Assembly (NCBI GenBank): GCA_945861345.1
Contig: CAMATX010000011.1
Span: forward strand, 1 to 42,195
Length of the DNA stretch: 42,195 nt
Reading direction: 5' to 3'
From: Comamonas sp. lk
GTDB lineage: Bacteria; Pseudomonadota; Gammaproteobacteria; Burkholderiales; Burkholderiaceae_C
Shown here: piece after piece, positions 1-8,293 of the stretch
Position numbering within the stretch: position 1 is the first letter of the stretch
Layout: each line of letters starts with the position of its first letter
The notes under the pieces: model-generated
What the model saw: the letters and a program-made list of their open reading frames with translations, nothing else
The model's database searches: none
Told to the model about the DNA's origin: nothing
Translations under genes and position numbers: made by a program

Positions 1-1853
1 GCATGAATGTGGTGGTGGACCCGCGCGTTAAAGGCACGATCACGCTGGTGAGCGAAAAGCCGGTCAGCCCGCAGGTGGCGATGGGGCAGTTTCTCTCGAG
101 CTTGCGCATGCAGGGCTTTACCATGGTGGAGGCCGCAGGCCTATTTAAACTGGTGCCCGAGGCCGACGCCAAGCTGCAAAGCAATGCAGTCGAGACCAGC
201 GACAGCGCGCCCAAAGGCGCGCCCGGCGGACAAATCGTGACGCAGATTTTCCGGCTCAACTTCGAGTCGGCCAACAACTTGGTCACCGTGCTGCGCCCGC
301 TGATCAGCCCCAACAACACCATCAACGCCAACCCGGGCAACAACTCGCTGGTCATTACCGACTATGCCGACAATCTGCGCCGCATCGCCCGCATCATTGC
401 CGCCATGGACGTCTCCAACGCCGCCGAGCTCGAAGTGCTGGAGCTGCGACACGCCATCGCCTCCGACTTGGCGCCTTTGGTGCTCAAGCTGCTCGATGCC
501 AGCGCCACGGCAGCAGCGGGTGCTGCGGGTGCGGCCGACAGCGGCTACAAAACCACGGTGCTGGCCGAGCCGCGCAGCAACAGCCTGATCGTGCGCGCCG
601 CCAACCCGGCGCGCGTGGCTTTGGTCAAGTCCTTGGTCGACAAGCTGGACCGCGCCTCGGCCGGTAGCAATGGGCACTTGGGCAATTTGCATGTCGTCGC
701 CCTTAAAAACGCCGACGCCACCAAGCTGGCGGCCACCTTGCGCGCCGCCATGGGCGCGGGCAGTGCCCCCAGCAGCAGTGCGCCCAGCGGCACACCCGGC
801 GCCAGCACGCCCGCACCGACTTCGGGTGGCCAGGTGCAGGCTGATACGGCCACCAATTCATTGATCATCACCGCGCCCGAGCCGCAGTACCGCCAGTTGC
901 GCGCCGTCATCGACCAGCTTGACGCGCGGCGCGCGCAGGTCTTCGTTGAGAGCCTGATTGCCGAAGTGAGCGCCGACAAGGCCGCCGATTTCGGCATCCA
1001 GTGGCAGGGCGCTTTGGGCAAGTCCGGTGATACCAATATCGGCGTTTTAGGCACTAACTACGGCAGCGCCGGGGCCAACATCCTGAGCTTGGCCGCGGGC
1101 GGTGGCGCTATCTTGCCCGCCAAAGGGCTGAACCTGGGCCTGATGTCGCAGTACAACGGCACCTATGTGCTCGGCGCGCTGGCCAATTTTCTGGAAAGCA
1201 CAGGCGCGGGCAATGTGTTGTCCACGCCCAATTTGCTGACCCTGGACAACGAAGAGGCCAAGATCGTCATTGCGCAAAACGTGCCTTTTGTCACCGGCCA
1301 GTTCACCAACACCGGCACGGGCAACGGCGCGGTCAACCCGTTTCAGACCATCGAGCGCAAAGACGTGGGCCTGACGCTCAAGGTCAAACCCCAGATCAGC
1401 GAGAACGGCACCGTCAAGCTGGCCATCTTCCAGGAAGTGAGCAGCGTGCAGTCCAGCAGCGGCGCCAGCCCCAACGGGCCCACCACTTACAAGCGCACCA
1501 TCGAGTCCAATGTCTTGGTCGAGGACGGCTCGGTCGTGGTGCTGGGCGGCTTGCTGCAAGACGATTACCAGGGCAACCTGGACAAAGTGCCGGGCCTGGG
1601 CGATGTGCCCTTGTTTGGCGCCTTGTTCAAAAACGATTCGCGCACCCGCAAAAAGACCAATTTGATGGTGTTCTTGCGCCCCGTAGTCGTGCGCGATGGC
1701 GCGGCCACCGAGCGCCTGTCGCTGGAACGCTATGAGCAAATGCTCTCGGGCATGAAAGAGTCGCAACCCGCGCCCAGCAGTACTGCTCCGATCAATGACG
1801 CGCCCTTGCTGCCCAGCTTGGCGCCGCGTGCTAGCACGCCTGCTAAAAACTGA
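1..1853 (+). CDS. gspD: Type II secretion outer-membrane secretin GspD (5' end outside window)
   Basis: Secretin of the type II secretion system, the multimeric outer-membrane channel through which folded exoproteins leave the periplasm. The reading frame is open from the first base, so the signal peptide and first part of the N0 domain lie upstream; 616 codons are visible from the first Met at position 3. The visible part has the end of N0 (VVDPRVKGTITLVSEKPVS), then N1-N3 repeats, an Ala/Ser/Pro-rich loop at about residues 255-275 inside the last repeat, and the secretin domain from about residue 310. The signature is visible as VPFVTGQF, DVGLTLKVKPQI and VPGLGDVPLFGALF. The C terminus is a Pro/Ala-rich tail. 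The stop codon is one base before the gspE start, so the genes are probably cotranscribed and coupled. A PilQ or type III secretin is less likely because gspE and gspF follow directly. Confidence 0.95.
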   Translation, partial: MNVVVDPRVKGTITLVSEKPVSPQVAMGQFLSSLRMQGFTMVEAAGLFKLVPEADAKLQSNAVETSDSAPKGAPGGQIVTQIFRLNFESANNLVTVLRPLISPNNTINANPGNNSLVITDYADNLRRIARIIAAMDVSNAAELEVLELRHAIASDLAPLVLKLLDASATAAAGAAGAADSGYKTTVLAEPRSNSLIVRAANPARVALVKSLVDKLDRASAGSNGHLGNLHVVALKNADATKLAATLRAAMGAGSAPSSSAPSGTPGASTPAPTSGGQVQADTATNSLIITAPEPQYRQLRAVIDQLDARRAQVFVESLIAEVSADKAADFGIQWQGALGKSGDTNIGVLGTNYGSAGANILSLAAGGGAILPAKGLNLGLMSQYNGTYVLGALANFLESTGAGNVLSTPNLLTLDNEEAKIVIAQNVPFVTGQFTNTGTGNGAVNPFQTIERKDVGLTLKVKPQISENGTVKLAIFQEVSSVQSSSGASPNGPTTYKRTIESNVLVEDGSVVVLGGLLQDDYQGNLDKVPGLGDVPLFGALFKNDSRTRKKTNLMVFLRPVVVRDGAATERLSLERYEQMLSGMKESQPAPSSTAPINDAPLLPSLAPRASTPAKN

Positions 1854-1854
1854 C

Positions 1855-3243
1855 ATGCGCTACCCGCTGCCCTACGCGTTTGCACGCAGCCACCAGCTTT
1901 TGCTGGAGGACGCGGCGCAGCAACTGGTGTTGCACCTGCACGCCGACGCCGATGCCGCCGCCCTGGGCGAGGTCCTGCGCAAATACCCGGTGCAGACGCT
2001 GCAAACCCACAGCCCGCAAGCCCTAGCGCAGCGCATCAGCGCGGCCTACGCGCAGGGCGAATCCAGCGCGGCCGCCGTCGTCAGCGAAGTCGAGGGCGAG
2101 GCCGACCTCACGCGCATGATGCAAGAGCTGCCCGCCATCGAAGACTTGCTCGAGACCTCGGACGACGCGCCCATCATCCGCATGCTCAATGCCTTGCTCA
2201 CGCAAGCGGCGCGCGACGGCGCCAGCGATATCCATATCGAAGCCTTTGAGCGCCATTCGGTAGTCCGCTTTCGGGTCGATGGCAATTTGCGCGAAGTGGT
2301 GCAGCCCAACCGGGCGCTGCATGCGGCGCTGATTTCGCGCCTCAAAATCATGGCCGAGCTCGATATTGCCGAGCGCCGGCTGCCCCAAGACGGGCGCATT
2401 TCGCTGCGCATCGGCACCCGCGCCGTGGACGTGCGCGTCAGCACCCTGCCCAGCGCCCATGGCGAGCGCGCAGTGTTGCGCCTTTTGGACAAAAGCGAGA
2501 GCAAGCTGAGCCTGGAGTCGGTGGGCATGCACGGCGATGTGCTGCAACAGTTTGCGCATTTGCTGTCCCAGCCGCACGGCATTATTTTGGTGACCGGGCC
2601 CACCGGCTCGGGCAAAACCACCACCTTGTATGCCGGCTTGCAGCGCCTGGACACCCAGGGCAGCAACATCATGACGGTGGAAGACCCGATCGAGTACGAG
2701 CTGCCCGGCGTGGGCCAAACCCAGGTCAACGCCAAGATTGACTTGAGCTTTGCCAAAGCGCTGCGCGCCATCTTGCGCCAGGACCCCGACGTCATCATGA
2801 TTGGCGAGATCCGCGATTTTGAAACGGCACAAATCGCCATCCAGGCGTCGCTGACCGGCCATCTGGTGCTGGCCACTTTGCACACCAACGACGCGGCCAG
2901 CGCCGTTACTCGCCTGATCGATATGGGTGTGGAGCCTTTTCTGCTCAGTTCCTCGCTGCTCGGTGTGCTGGCCCAGCGCTTGGTGCGCAAGCGCTGCACC
3001 GCCTGCGCCGGGGCTGGTTGCACGGTGTGCGGCCATACCGGCTACGCCGGGCGCACGGGTGTGTTTGAGTTGCTGCGCACCGACGAGGCCATACGCGCGC
3101 AAATCCACAGCCAGGCCTCCGAGGCCGATATCCGCAGCGCCGCGCTGGCCGGTGGCATGGTCTTGATGCGCGAGGACGGCCAGCGCCTGGTCGATGCGGG
3201 CATCACCAGCCGCGAAGAACTCTTGCGCGTGACCCGCGACTAA
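1855..3243 (+). CDS. gspE: Type II secretion ATPase GspE
   Basis: Cytoplasmic hexameric ATPase that powers pseudopilus assembly in type II secretion. It is 462 residues from the ATG at 1855, chosen because MRYPLPYAFARSHQ is a typical GspE start and lies one base after the gspD stop; the frame is open 60 bases further upstream inside gspD. Walker A GPTGSGKTTT is near residues 245-254, with the Asp box (MTVEDPIEYELPG), Walker B (DVIMIGEIRDFETA) and His box (GHLVLATLHTNDA) behind it. The zinc-binding tetracysteine motif is unusually compact: CTACAGAGCTVC near residue 380, two CxxC pairs only four residues apart. No strong ribosome binding site is visible, which fits translational coupling to gspD. 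Confidence 0.95.
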   Translation: MRYPLPYAFARSHQLLLEDAAQQLVLHLHADADAAALGEVLRKYPVQTLQTHSPQALAQRISAAYAQGESSAAAVVSEVEGEADLTRMMQELPAIEDLLETSDDAPIIRMLNALLTQAARDGASDIHIEAFERHSVVRFRVDGNLREVVQPNRALHAALISRLKIMAELDIAERRLPQDGRISLRIGTRAVDVRVSTLPSAHGERAVLRLLDKSESKLSLESVGMHGDVLQQFAHLLSQPHGIILVTGPTGSGKTTTLYAGLQRLDTQGSNIMTVEDPIEYELPGVGQTQVNAKIDLSFAKALRAILRQDPDVIMIGEIRDFETAQIAIQASLTGHLVLATLHTNDAASAVTRLIDMGVEPFLLSSSLLGVLAQRLVRKRCTACAGAGCTVCGHTGYAGRTGVFELLRTDEAIRAQIHSQASEADIRSAALAGGMVLMREDGQRLVDAGITSREELLRVTRD

Positions 3244-3255
3244 AGCGGCCCGCCC

Positions 3256-4464
3256 ATGCCCGCCTACGCGTTTGAAGCGCTCCACCCCGACGGCCAAAGC
3301 CGCAAAGGCACGATCGAGGCCGATACCGCCAAAGCCGCGCGCAGCCAGTTGCGCAGCCAGGGGCTGGTGCCTTTGCAGGTGCAAGCCGTCGCGGCAAGTA
3401 CGCAGGCGGCCAGCCGCTGGAGCCGCCGTGTGTTCGGGGGTTCGGCCCTGGCGGTATGGACGCGCCAATTGGCTGGCCTGGTCGGCTCGGGCTTGCCCCT
3501 GGAGCGCGCGCTCTCGTCGCTCAGCAGCGAGGCCGAGACCGAGGCCGAGCGCAACTTGGTGGCCCAATTGCGCGCCGAGGTCAACAGCGGCAGCACCTTT
3601 GCCCGCGCACTAGCGCAGCACCCGCAGGAGTTTTCGGGCATTTATGTGGCCGTGATTGGTGCGGGCGAGCAAAGCGGCAAACTGGGCCTGGTGCTCGAAC
3701 ACCTGGCCAACGACCTAGAAGACCAGCAAGCGCTGCACGCCAAGCTGCTGGGCGCGGCCTTGTACCCGGCCATCGTCAGCGCCGTGGCCTTGTGCATCGT
3801 GCTGTTTTTGGTGACCTATGTGGTGCCGCAGGTGGCCAGCGTGTTTGCAGGCAGCAAGCGCGCCCTGCCATTGTTGACGGTGCTGATGCTGGCGCTGAGC
3901 GACTTCGTGCGCAGCTACGGGCTGTGGCTATTGCTGCTGGTGGCCGCAGGCGCCTTCGCTGCCCAGCGTGCCCTGCGGGTGCCCGCTTTGCGCTACCGTT
4001 TTGATGCCGCCTGGCTCGAACTGCCGGTGCTGGGGCGGCTTTCGCGCAGCTACAACGCCGCGCGCTTTGCCAGCACCCTGGCCATGCTGGCTGCCGCCGG
4101 CGTGCCGATTTTGAAAGCCTTGCAAGCGGCCTCGGACACGCTGAGCAACGAGGCCATGCGCGCTGATGCGCAAGAGGCGCTGGTTGCTGTGCGCGAGGGC
4201 GCGCCGCTGGCCTCGGCCCTGTCGCAGAAAAAGCGTTTTCCGGGTTTGCTGTCCATGTTTGCCCGCCTGGGCGAGCAAACCGGGCAGTTGCCCGCCATGC
4301 TGCAGCGCGCCGCCCAGCAGCTAAGCAGCGAGGTGCAGCGCCGCGCCATGCAACTGGCCACCGTGCTCGAGCCCCTGCTCATCGTGGTGATGGGCTTGGT
4401 GGTGATGCTAATTGTGCTGGCGGTGCTGCTGCCCATCATCCAGATGAACCAGCTGGTGAAGTAG
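3256..4464 (+). CDS. gspF: Type II secretion inner-membrane platform protein GspF
   Basis: Polytopic inner-membrane protein of the type II secretion assembly platform, which couples the GspE ATPase to pseudopilus growth. It is 402 residues, the usual family length. It opens with the typical AYAFEALHPDGQSRKGTIEAD segment and has two homologous cytoplasmic T2SF domains (about residues 70-190 and 270-390). Three hydrophobic segments are visible: around residues 165-200 (LFLVTYVVPQVASVF), 215-235, and the C-terminal one (VVMGLVVMLIVLAVLLPIIQ). It lies 12 bases after gspE in the same operon. The remaining gsp genes (G to N) are not downstream; a leftward rpe gene follows, so any pseudopilin genes lie elsewhere or upstream. 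Confidence 0.95.
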   Translation: MPAYAFEALHPDGQSRKGTIEADTAKAARSQLRSQGLVPLQVQAVAASTQAASRWSRRVFGGSALAVWTRQLAGLVGSGLPLERALSSLSSEAETEAERNLVAQLRAEVNSGSTFARALAQHPQEFSGIYVAVIGAGEQSGKLGLVLEHLANDLEDQQALHAKLLGAALYPAIVSAVALCIVLFLVTYVVPQVASVFAGSKRALPLLTVLMLALSDFVRSYGLWLLLLVAAGAFAAQRALRVPALRYRFDAAWLELPVLGRLSRSYNAARFASTLAMLAAAGVPILKALQAASDTLSNEAMRADAQEALVAVREGAPLASALSQKKRFPGLLSMFARLGEQTGQLPAMLQRAAQQLSSEVQRRAMQLATVLEPLLIVVMGLVVMLIVLAVLLPIIQMNQLVK

Positions 4465-4475
4465 CGCGGACTGGC

Positions 4476-5153
4476 TCAGGCCGCCAAGGCGCTGCGCATC
4501 TGGTCAATCACGGTTTTGTAATCGGGTTTGCCAAAAATGGCGCTGCCGGCCACAAAGGTGTCAGCGCCCGCGTCGGCCACGCGGCGGATGTTGTCGGCCT
4601 TGATGCCGCCGTCCACCTCCAGGCGAATGTCTTTGCCGCATGCGTCAATGCGTTGGCGCACGTCTTCGATTTTGCGCAGCGCCGAGTCGATAAAGCTCTG
4701 GCCGCCAAAGCCGGGGTTGACGCTCATGATGAGCACCAGGTCGATGTCCTCAATTACCCAGTCCAGCACATCGAGCGGTTCGGCCGGGTTAAACACCAGC
4801 CCCGCTTTCACGCCCTTGGCCTTGAGCGCCTGGATACTGCGGTGCACATGGGTGCTGGCGTCCGGGTGGAAGCTGACCAAGTCCGCCCCCGCATCTGCAA
4901 AGGCGGCGGCCAGGGCATCGACCGGCGAGACCATCAAATGCACGTCAATGGGCACGGCCACGCCCGCTGCGGTGCGCGCATGGGGCTTGAGGGCCTGGCA
5001 AATCATGGGCCCGAAGGTCAGGTTGGGCACGTAATGGTTGTCCATCACATCAAAGTGGATCCAGTCGGCGCCAGCGGCAATCACGCTTTGCACTTCCTCG
5101 CCCAGGCGGGCAAAGTCGGCGGACAAAATGGACGGGGCGATGCGAAAGGTCAT
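4476..5153 (-). CDS. rpe: Ribulose-phosphate 3-epimerase
   Basis: Interconverts D-ribulose 5-phosphate and D-xylulose 5-phosphate in the pentose phosphate pathway, and in the Calvin cycle where present. It is a 225-residue TIM barrel. Visible motifs are [14 protein letters not shown] at the N terminus, [17 protein letters not shown] (metal and substrate residues), [16 protein letters not shown] and [10 protein letters not shown]. The start is placed at 5153 ([13 protein letters not shown]) because the family begins there; the frame stays open 16 codons further upstream, but that part is poor and lies over a short tandem repeat. It converges on gspF with an 11-base gap and diverges from apaG. 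Confidence 0.95.
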   Translation of the reverse strand: MTFRIAPSILSADFARLGEEVQSVIAAGADWIHFDVMDNHYVPNLTFGPMICQALKPHARTAAGVAVPIDVHLMVSPVDALAAAFADAGADLVSFHPDASTHVHRSIQALKAKGVKAGLVFNPAEPLDVLDWVIEDIDLVLIMSVNPGFGGQSFIDSALRKIEDVRQRIDACGKDIRLEVDGGIKADNIRRVADAGADTFVAGSAIFGKPDYKTVIDQMRSALAA

Positions 5154-5195
5154 GGGCGCGGTCTCGGGATCAGGGTCTATCAGGGCCAAATATAA

Positions 5196-5223
5196 GGTCA
5201 ATTACAGGGTCAATTACAGGGTC
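5196..5223. repeat. 12-bp tandem repeat between rpe and apaG
   Basis: The 12-mer ggtcaattacag occurs twice head to tail (5196-5207 and 5208-5219), and a third partial copy (ggtc) follows. It lies in the 120-base divergent spacer between the rpe start (5153) and the apaG start (5274). It could be a slippage product or a binding site. Its function is unknown. Confidence 0.7.
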
Positions 5224-5273
5224 ATGGGCCCAATATGCTGAACATACCCGATTTTCGGCGGTAGCATCCGCCC

Positions 5274-5684
5274 ATGTTCAAGTCCAGTTCGCTCTACCGC
5301 CTCAGCGTCGACGTGCGCCCCCAATACCTGCCGCAACAGTCTGCGCCGCAAAACGGCATGTATGTGTTTGCGTACACCATCACCGTGACCAATACCGGCG
5401 AGGTGGCCGCTCAACTCGTCTCGCGCAGCTGGAACGTTAACGACGCCAACGGCCACACCGAAAAGGTCAAAGGCCTGGGCGTGGTCGGCCAACAGCCCTT
5501 GCTGCAGCCAGGCCAAAGCTTTGAATACACCAGCGGCACCCGCCTGCGCACGCCTACTGGCACCATGCACGGCAGCTTTTTCTGCGTGGCCGAAGACGGC
5601 GAGAAGTTTGACGTGGACATCCCCATGTTTGTGCTCGATGCCCTAAGCGCCACCCCCGGCAGTGGCAAACGCACGCTGCACTGA
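5274..5684 (+). CDS. apaG: ApaG (DUF525) family protein
   Basis: Small protein of the ApaG/DUF525 immunoglobulin-like fold. In enterobacteria apaG is linked to Co2+ sensitivity and to dinucleoside polyphosphate metabolism through its neighbour apaH, but its biochemical role is unsettled. It is 136 residues, close to the family's usual 125-130. Conserved parts are the N-terminal YVFAYTITVTNTG strand, LVSRSWNVNDANG, GLGVVGQQPLLQPGQSFEY and GTMHGSFF. Here it is not beside apaH or ksgA; it lies divergently from rpe and 13 bases before thiL. The start at 5274 leaves the usual short N-terminal extension. Confidence 0.93.
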   Translation: MFKSSSLYRLSVDVRPQYLPQQSAPQNGMYVFAYTITVTNTGEVAAQLVSRSWNVNDANGHTEKVKGLGVVGQQPLLQPGQSFEYTSGTRLRTPTGTMHGSFFCVAEDGEKFDVDIPMFVLDALSATPGSGKRTLH

Positions 5685-5697
5685 CAGCGGCCTGCCC

Positions 5698-6726
5698 GTG
5701 TCTGGCGAATTTGCACTGATTGAACGCTATTTCACCCGTCCTAGCGCCCGTGCGGTGCTCGGTGTGGGCGACGACTGCGCCTTGCTCCAAAGCGCGCCGG
5801 GCATGCAGCTGGCCATTTCCACCGACATGTTGGTGGCAGGTCGTCACTTTTTCCCCGACACCGATCCGCGCCTTTTGGGCCACAAAAGCCTGGCCGTCAA
5901 TTTGAGTGACCTGGCCGCTTGCGGCGCCCGTCCGCTGGCCTTTACGCTGGCTTTGTCGCTGCCCGAGGTGGATGCACCCTGGCTGCAGGCCTTCTCCGAG
6001 GGCTTGCTGGCGCTGGCGGACGCCCACCAGTGTGAGCTGATCGGCGGCGACACTACGCGCGGACCGCTGACCATTTGCATCACTGTGCTGGGTGAGGTGC
6101 CCATGGACGCTGCGCGGCTGCCGGTGCCTACCAGCGCCCTGCTGCGCAGTGGTGCCCAGACGGGGGACGATGTGTATGTCAGCGGCAGCCTGGGCGATGC
6201 GGCGCTGGCGCTGCGCGCCCTGCAAGGCCAGCTGCCATTGACGGCGCCGTTACCATCGGCATTGCTCGCACAAGCGCGCCAGCGTCTGGATGCGCCGCAG
6301 CCGCGCGTGGCGCTGGGCCAGGCGCTGCGTCCGCTGGCCAGTGCCTGCGCCGATCTGAGCGACGGCTTGCTGGGCGATCTGGGCCACATCCTGGCGCGCT
6401 CGGGCTGCGGCGCGCGCCTGGACGTCTCTCAGGTGCTGCCATTGCTGGCCACGCGTCAACACTGTGTTGGCGGCCCTGCGCAGTTTGACGCTACTTACGG
6501 CACCGAACTGGCGCTGCAATGTGTCCTAGCCGGCGGTGACGACTACGAGCTGGTGTTTTGCGCCGCACCCGCCCAGCGCCTGGCCATGGACGCGCTGGCG
6601 CAGTCCCTGGCGCTGGCGCTCACCCGTATCGCTACCATAGAGGCTGAGCCAGGCCTGCGCCTGGTCGATGCACAAGGCGCGCCCTTGCAGGCAAGCTTTG
6701 CATCGTTTGACCATTTCACGCCCTAG
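5698..6726 (+). CDS. thiL: Thiamine-monophosphate kinase ThiL
   Basis: Phosphorylates thiamine monophosphate with ATP to make the cofactor thiamine diphosphate, the last step of thiamine synthesis. It is 342 residues from the GTG at 5698, chosen because the product then begins (M)SGEFALIERYFTRP as in the family; an in-frame ATG at 5662 would overlap apaG by 23 bases. AIR-synthase-like fold motifs are visible: GVGDDCALL, STDMLVAGRHFF, GHKSLAVNLSDLAACGARP, GGDTTRGPL, SGSLGDAALAL, CADLSDGLLGDLGHI and GGDDYELVF. ThiL beside PgpA and CinA is a common proteobacterial arrangement; here an SRPBCC gene is placed between thiL and pgpA. Confidence 0.95.
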   Translation: MSGEFALIERYFTRPSARAVLGVGDDCALLQSAPGMQLAISTDMLVAGRHFFPDTDPRLLGHKSLAVNLSDLAACGARPLAFTLALSLPEVDAPWLQAFSEGLLALADAHQCELIGGDTTRGPLTICITVLGEVPMDAARLPVPTSALLRSGAQTGDDVYVSGSLGDAALALRALQGQLPLTAPLPSALLAQARQRLDAPQPRVALGQALRPLASACADLSDGLLGDLGHILARSGCGARLDVSQVLPLLATRQHCVGGPAQFDATYGTELALQCVLAGGDDYELVFCAAPAQRLAMDALAQSLALALTRIATIEAEPGLRLVDAQGAPLQASFASFDHFTP

Positions 6727-6779
6727 CGCCACCATGGCCTTAGTGGTTTTTGCCAACCTGATGAATCGAAGGAAACCGG

Positions 6780-7274
6780 ATGTCCAAGCCATTTCGCCTC
6801 TCACACACCTTCCAGGTAGCGCGCCCCACGCTGTGGGCGGTCTACACCCAGCCTGAGCATTTGTCCAAATGGTTTGCGCCCCAAGGCTTCACCATGCCGG
6901 CGTACGACATGGAGTTTCGGGTGGGCGGCCGGTTTTTGCACGCCATGCAGGCGCTCGACGGTACGCAAATGTGGGGTAAGTGGGAGTTTTTGGGCATCGA
7001 CGCGCCCCAGCGCTTATCCATTATTCAAGGCTTTTCTGACGCGCAAGGTGGCCTCAGTCGCCATCCGCTGTCGCCCACCTGGCCGCTGCGCACCATGGCC
7101 ACCACTACCTTGACCGAAGAGGGCGCAGGCAGCAGCGCGCTGCACCTGGAGTGGCTGCCCTTTGAGGCCACGCCCGAAGAAATCGCCACCTTTGACGCCG
7201 GCCACGAAAGCATGGCCCAAGGCTGGGGCGGCACCTTTAAACAACTTGAAAGCTATCTGGCCACCTTAGCCTAA
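6780..7274 (+). CDS. SRPBCC / AHSA1-type domain protein
   Basis: A 164-residue single-domain protein of the START-like SRPBCC superfamily, AHSA1 (activator of Hsp90) type. The family binds hydrophobic ligands in a helix-grip cavity, but no ligand can be assigned here. Typical features are the N-terminal RPTLWAVYTQPEHLSKWFAPQGF, the GGRF strand, WGKWEFLGIDAPQRL and the C-terminal amphipathic helix MAQGWGGTFKQLESYL. A good ribosome binding site (aagga, about 7 bases upstream) precedes the ATG at 6780. It lies 53 bases after thiL and 15 bases before pgpA, so it may belong to that operon, which usually lacks it. Confidence 0.85.
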   Translation: MSKPFRLSHTFQVARPTLWAVYTQPEHLSKWFAPQGFTMPAYDMEFRVGGRFLHAMQALDGTQMWGKWEFLGIDAPQRLSIIQGFSDAQGGLSRHPLSPTWPLRTMATTTLTEEGAGSSALHLEWLPFEATPEEIATFDAGHESMAQGWGGTFKQLESYLATLA

Positions 7275-7289
7275 AGACCGCGCTTGCCC

Positions 7290-7805
7290 GTGCGCCCCAG
7301 CCCCGCTTTCATGCTCTCGCATCCGGCCCATGTGCTGGCGCTGGGCTTTGGTTCGGGGCTCAGCCCGATGGCGCCGGGCACCTGCGGCACGCTGTGGGCC
7401 TGGCTCACGTTTTGGTGCCTCACCCCCTGGATGACCGACACGCTGTGGGGCTGCGCCCTGGCCGTCGGGCTGGTGGTGGGCTGGTGGGCGTGCAGCGTCA
7501 CAGCCAAAAACATGGGTGTGCCCGATCCGGGCAGCATTGTTTGGGACGAAGTGCTGGCTTTTTGGCTGGTGCTGTGGCTGCTTACGCCTGCCAGTTTTGG
7601 TGCGCAATTGGCCGCTTTTGTGCTGTTTCGCTTTTTTGACGCCGCCAAGCCCGGCCCGGTGGGCTGGGCCGACCGTTTGTTTCACGGTCTGAACCCGGAC
7701 ACCGCGCGTTGGCCCTGGGCCCAGGCCGGCTGGGGCATATTGTTAGACGACTTGGTGGCCGCTGGCTGCACCTTGCTGGTGATGGCTTTATGGCAAGCCC
7801 TCTGA
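7290..7805 (+). CDS. pgpA: Phosphatidylglycerophosphatase A
   Basis: Inner-membrane phosphatase that converts phosphatidylglycerol phosphate to phosphatidylglycerol in phospholipid synthesis. It is about 171 residues from the GTG at 7290. A TTG at 7284 and an ATG at 7311 are alternatives in the same frame; the ATG would still keep the whole conserved domain. Conserved PgpA blocks are GSGLSPMAPGTCGTL, DPGSIVWDEV (acidic catalytic residues), FRFFDAAKPGPVGWADRL and the C-terminal GWGILLDDLVAAG. Three to four hydrophobic segments are visible. The 3' end overlaps the pncC start by 16 bases, which indicates translational coupling. Confidence 0.93.
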   Translation: MRPSPAFMLSHPAHVLALGFGSGLSPMAPGTCGTLWAWLTFWCLTPWMTDTLWGCALAVGLVVGWWACSVTAKNMGVPDPGSIVWDEVLAFWLVLWLLTPASFGAQLAAFVLFRFFDAAKPGPVGWADRLFHGLNPDTARWPWAQAGWGILLDDLVAAGCTLLVMALWQAL

Positions 7806-8293
7806 ACGCTTCTGTGGACGATCTTGTCGCGCAACTGGCTGCGCTGCTGACCGCGCGCGGCTGGATGTTGGCCAGCGCCGAGAGCTGCACCGGCGGCATG
7901 ATCGCCGCCGCCTGCACCGATCTGGCTGGCTCCAGCGCCTGGTTTGAGCGGGGCTTTGTCAGCTATTCCAACGCCGCCAAAACCGAGCTATTGGGTGTAC
8001 CGACCGGCCTGATCGCCACGCATGGCGCCGTCAGCGAAGCCGTAGCGCGCGCCATGGCGCAAGGCGCGCTAGCCCATGCGCATGCCCAGTGCGCAGTAGC
8101 CGTTACTGGCGTGGCCGGGCCTACAGGCGGCAGCGCCGACAAGCCGGTGGGCACCGTGTGGTTTGCCTGGGCCACACCTGGCGGCCTGCACAGCGAGTGC
8201 CAGCGCTTTGACGGCGGGCGTGCCGCTGTGCGCAGTGCCACCGTAGAGCACAGTTTGCGCACCTTGATGGACTTGTTGCACAGCAGCGCATGA
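7790..8293 (+). CDS. pncC: CinA C-terminal domain protein / NMN amidohydrolase PncC
   Basis: Stand-alone CinA C-terminal domain, whose characterised members deamidate nicotinamide mononucleotide to NaMN for NAD recycling. It is 167 residues from the ATG at 7790 (MASPLNASVDDLV); the frame is open further upstream only inside pgpA. Motifs are SAESCTGGMIAA near residues 29-40 with the likely catalytic Ser, YSNAAKTELLGV, AVSEAVARAMA and AVTGVAGPTGGSADKPVGTV. The N-terminal molybdopterin-binding-like half of full-length CinA is absent, as is common in Proteobacteria. It overlaps both pgpA and the following exporter gene (ATGA at 8290). Confidence 0.93.
   Translation: MASPLNASVDDLVAQLAALLTARGWMLASAESCTGGMIAAACTDLAGSSAWFERGFVSYSNAAKTELLGVPTGLIATHGAVSEAVARAMAQGALAHAHAQCAVAVTGVAGPTGGSADKPVGTVWFAWATPGGLHSECQRFDGGRAAVRSATVEHSLRTLMDLLHSSA

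Noticed and set aside
141-692. Long open frames on the opposite strand of gspD, gspE, uvrA and putA.
   Set aside because: They are antisense shadows typical of high-G+C coding DNA; they have no recognisable domains and no ribosome binding sites.
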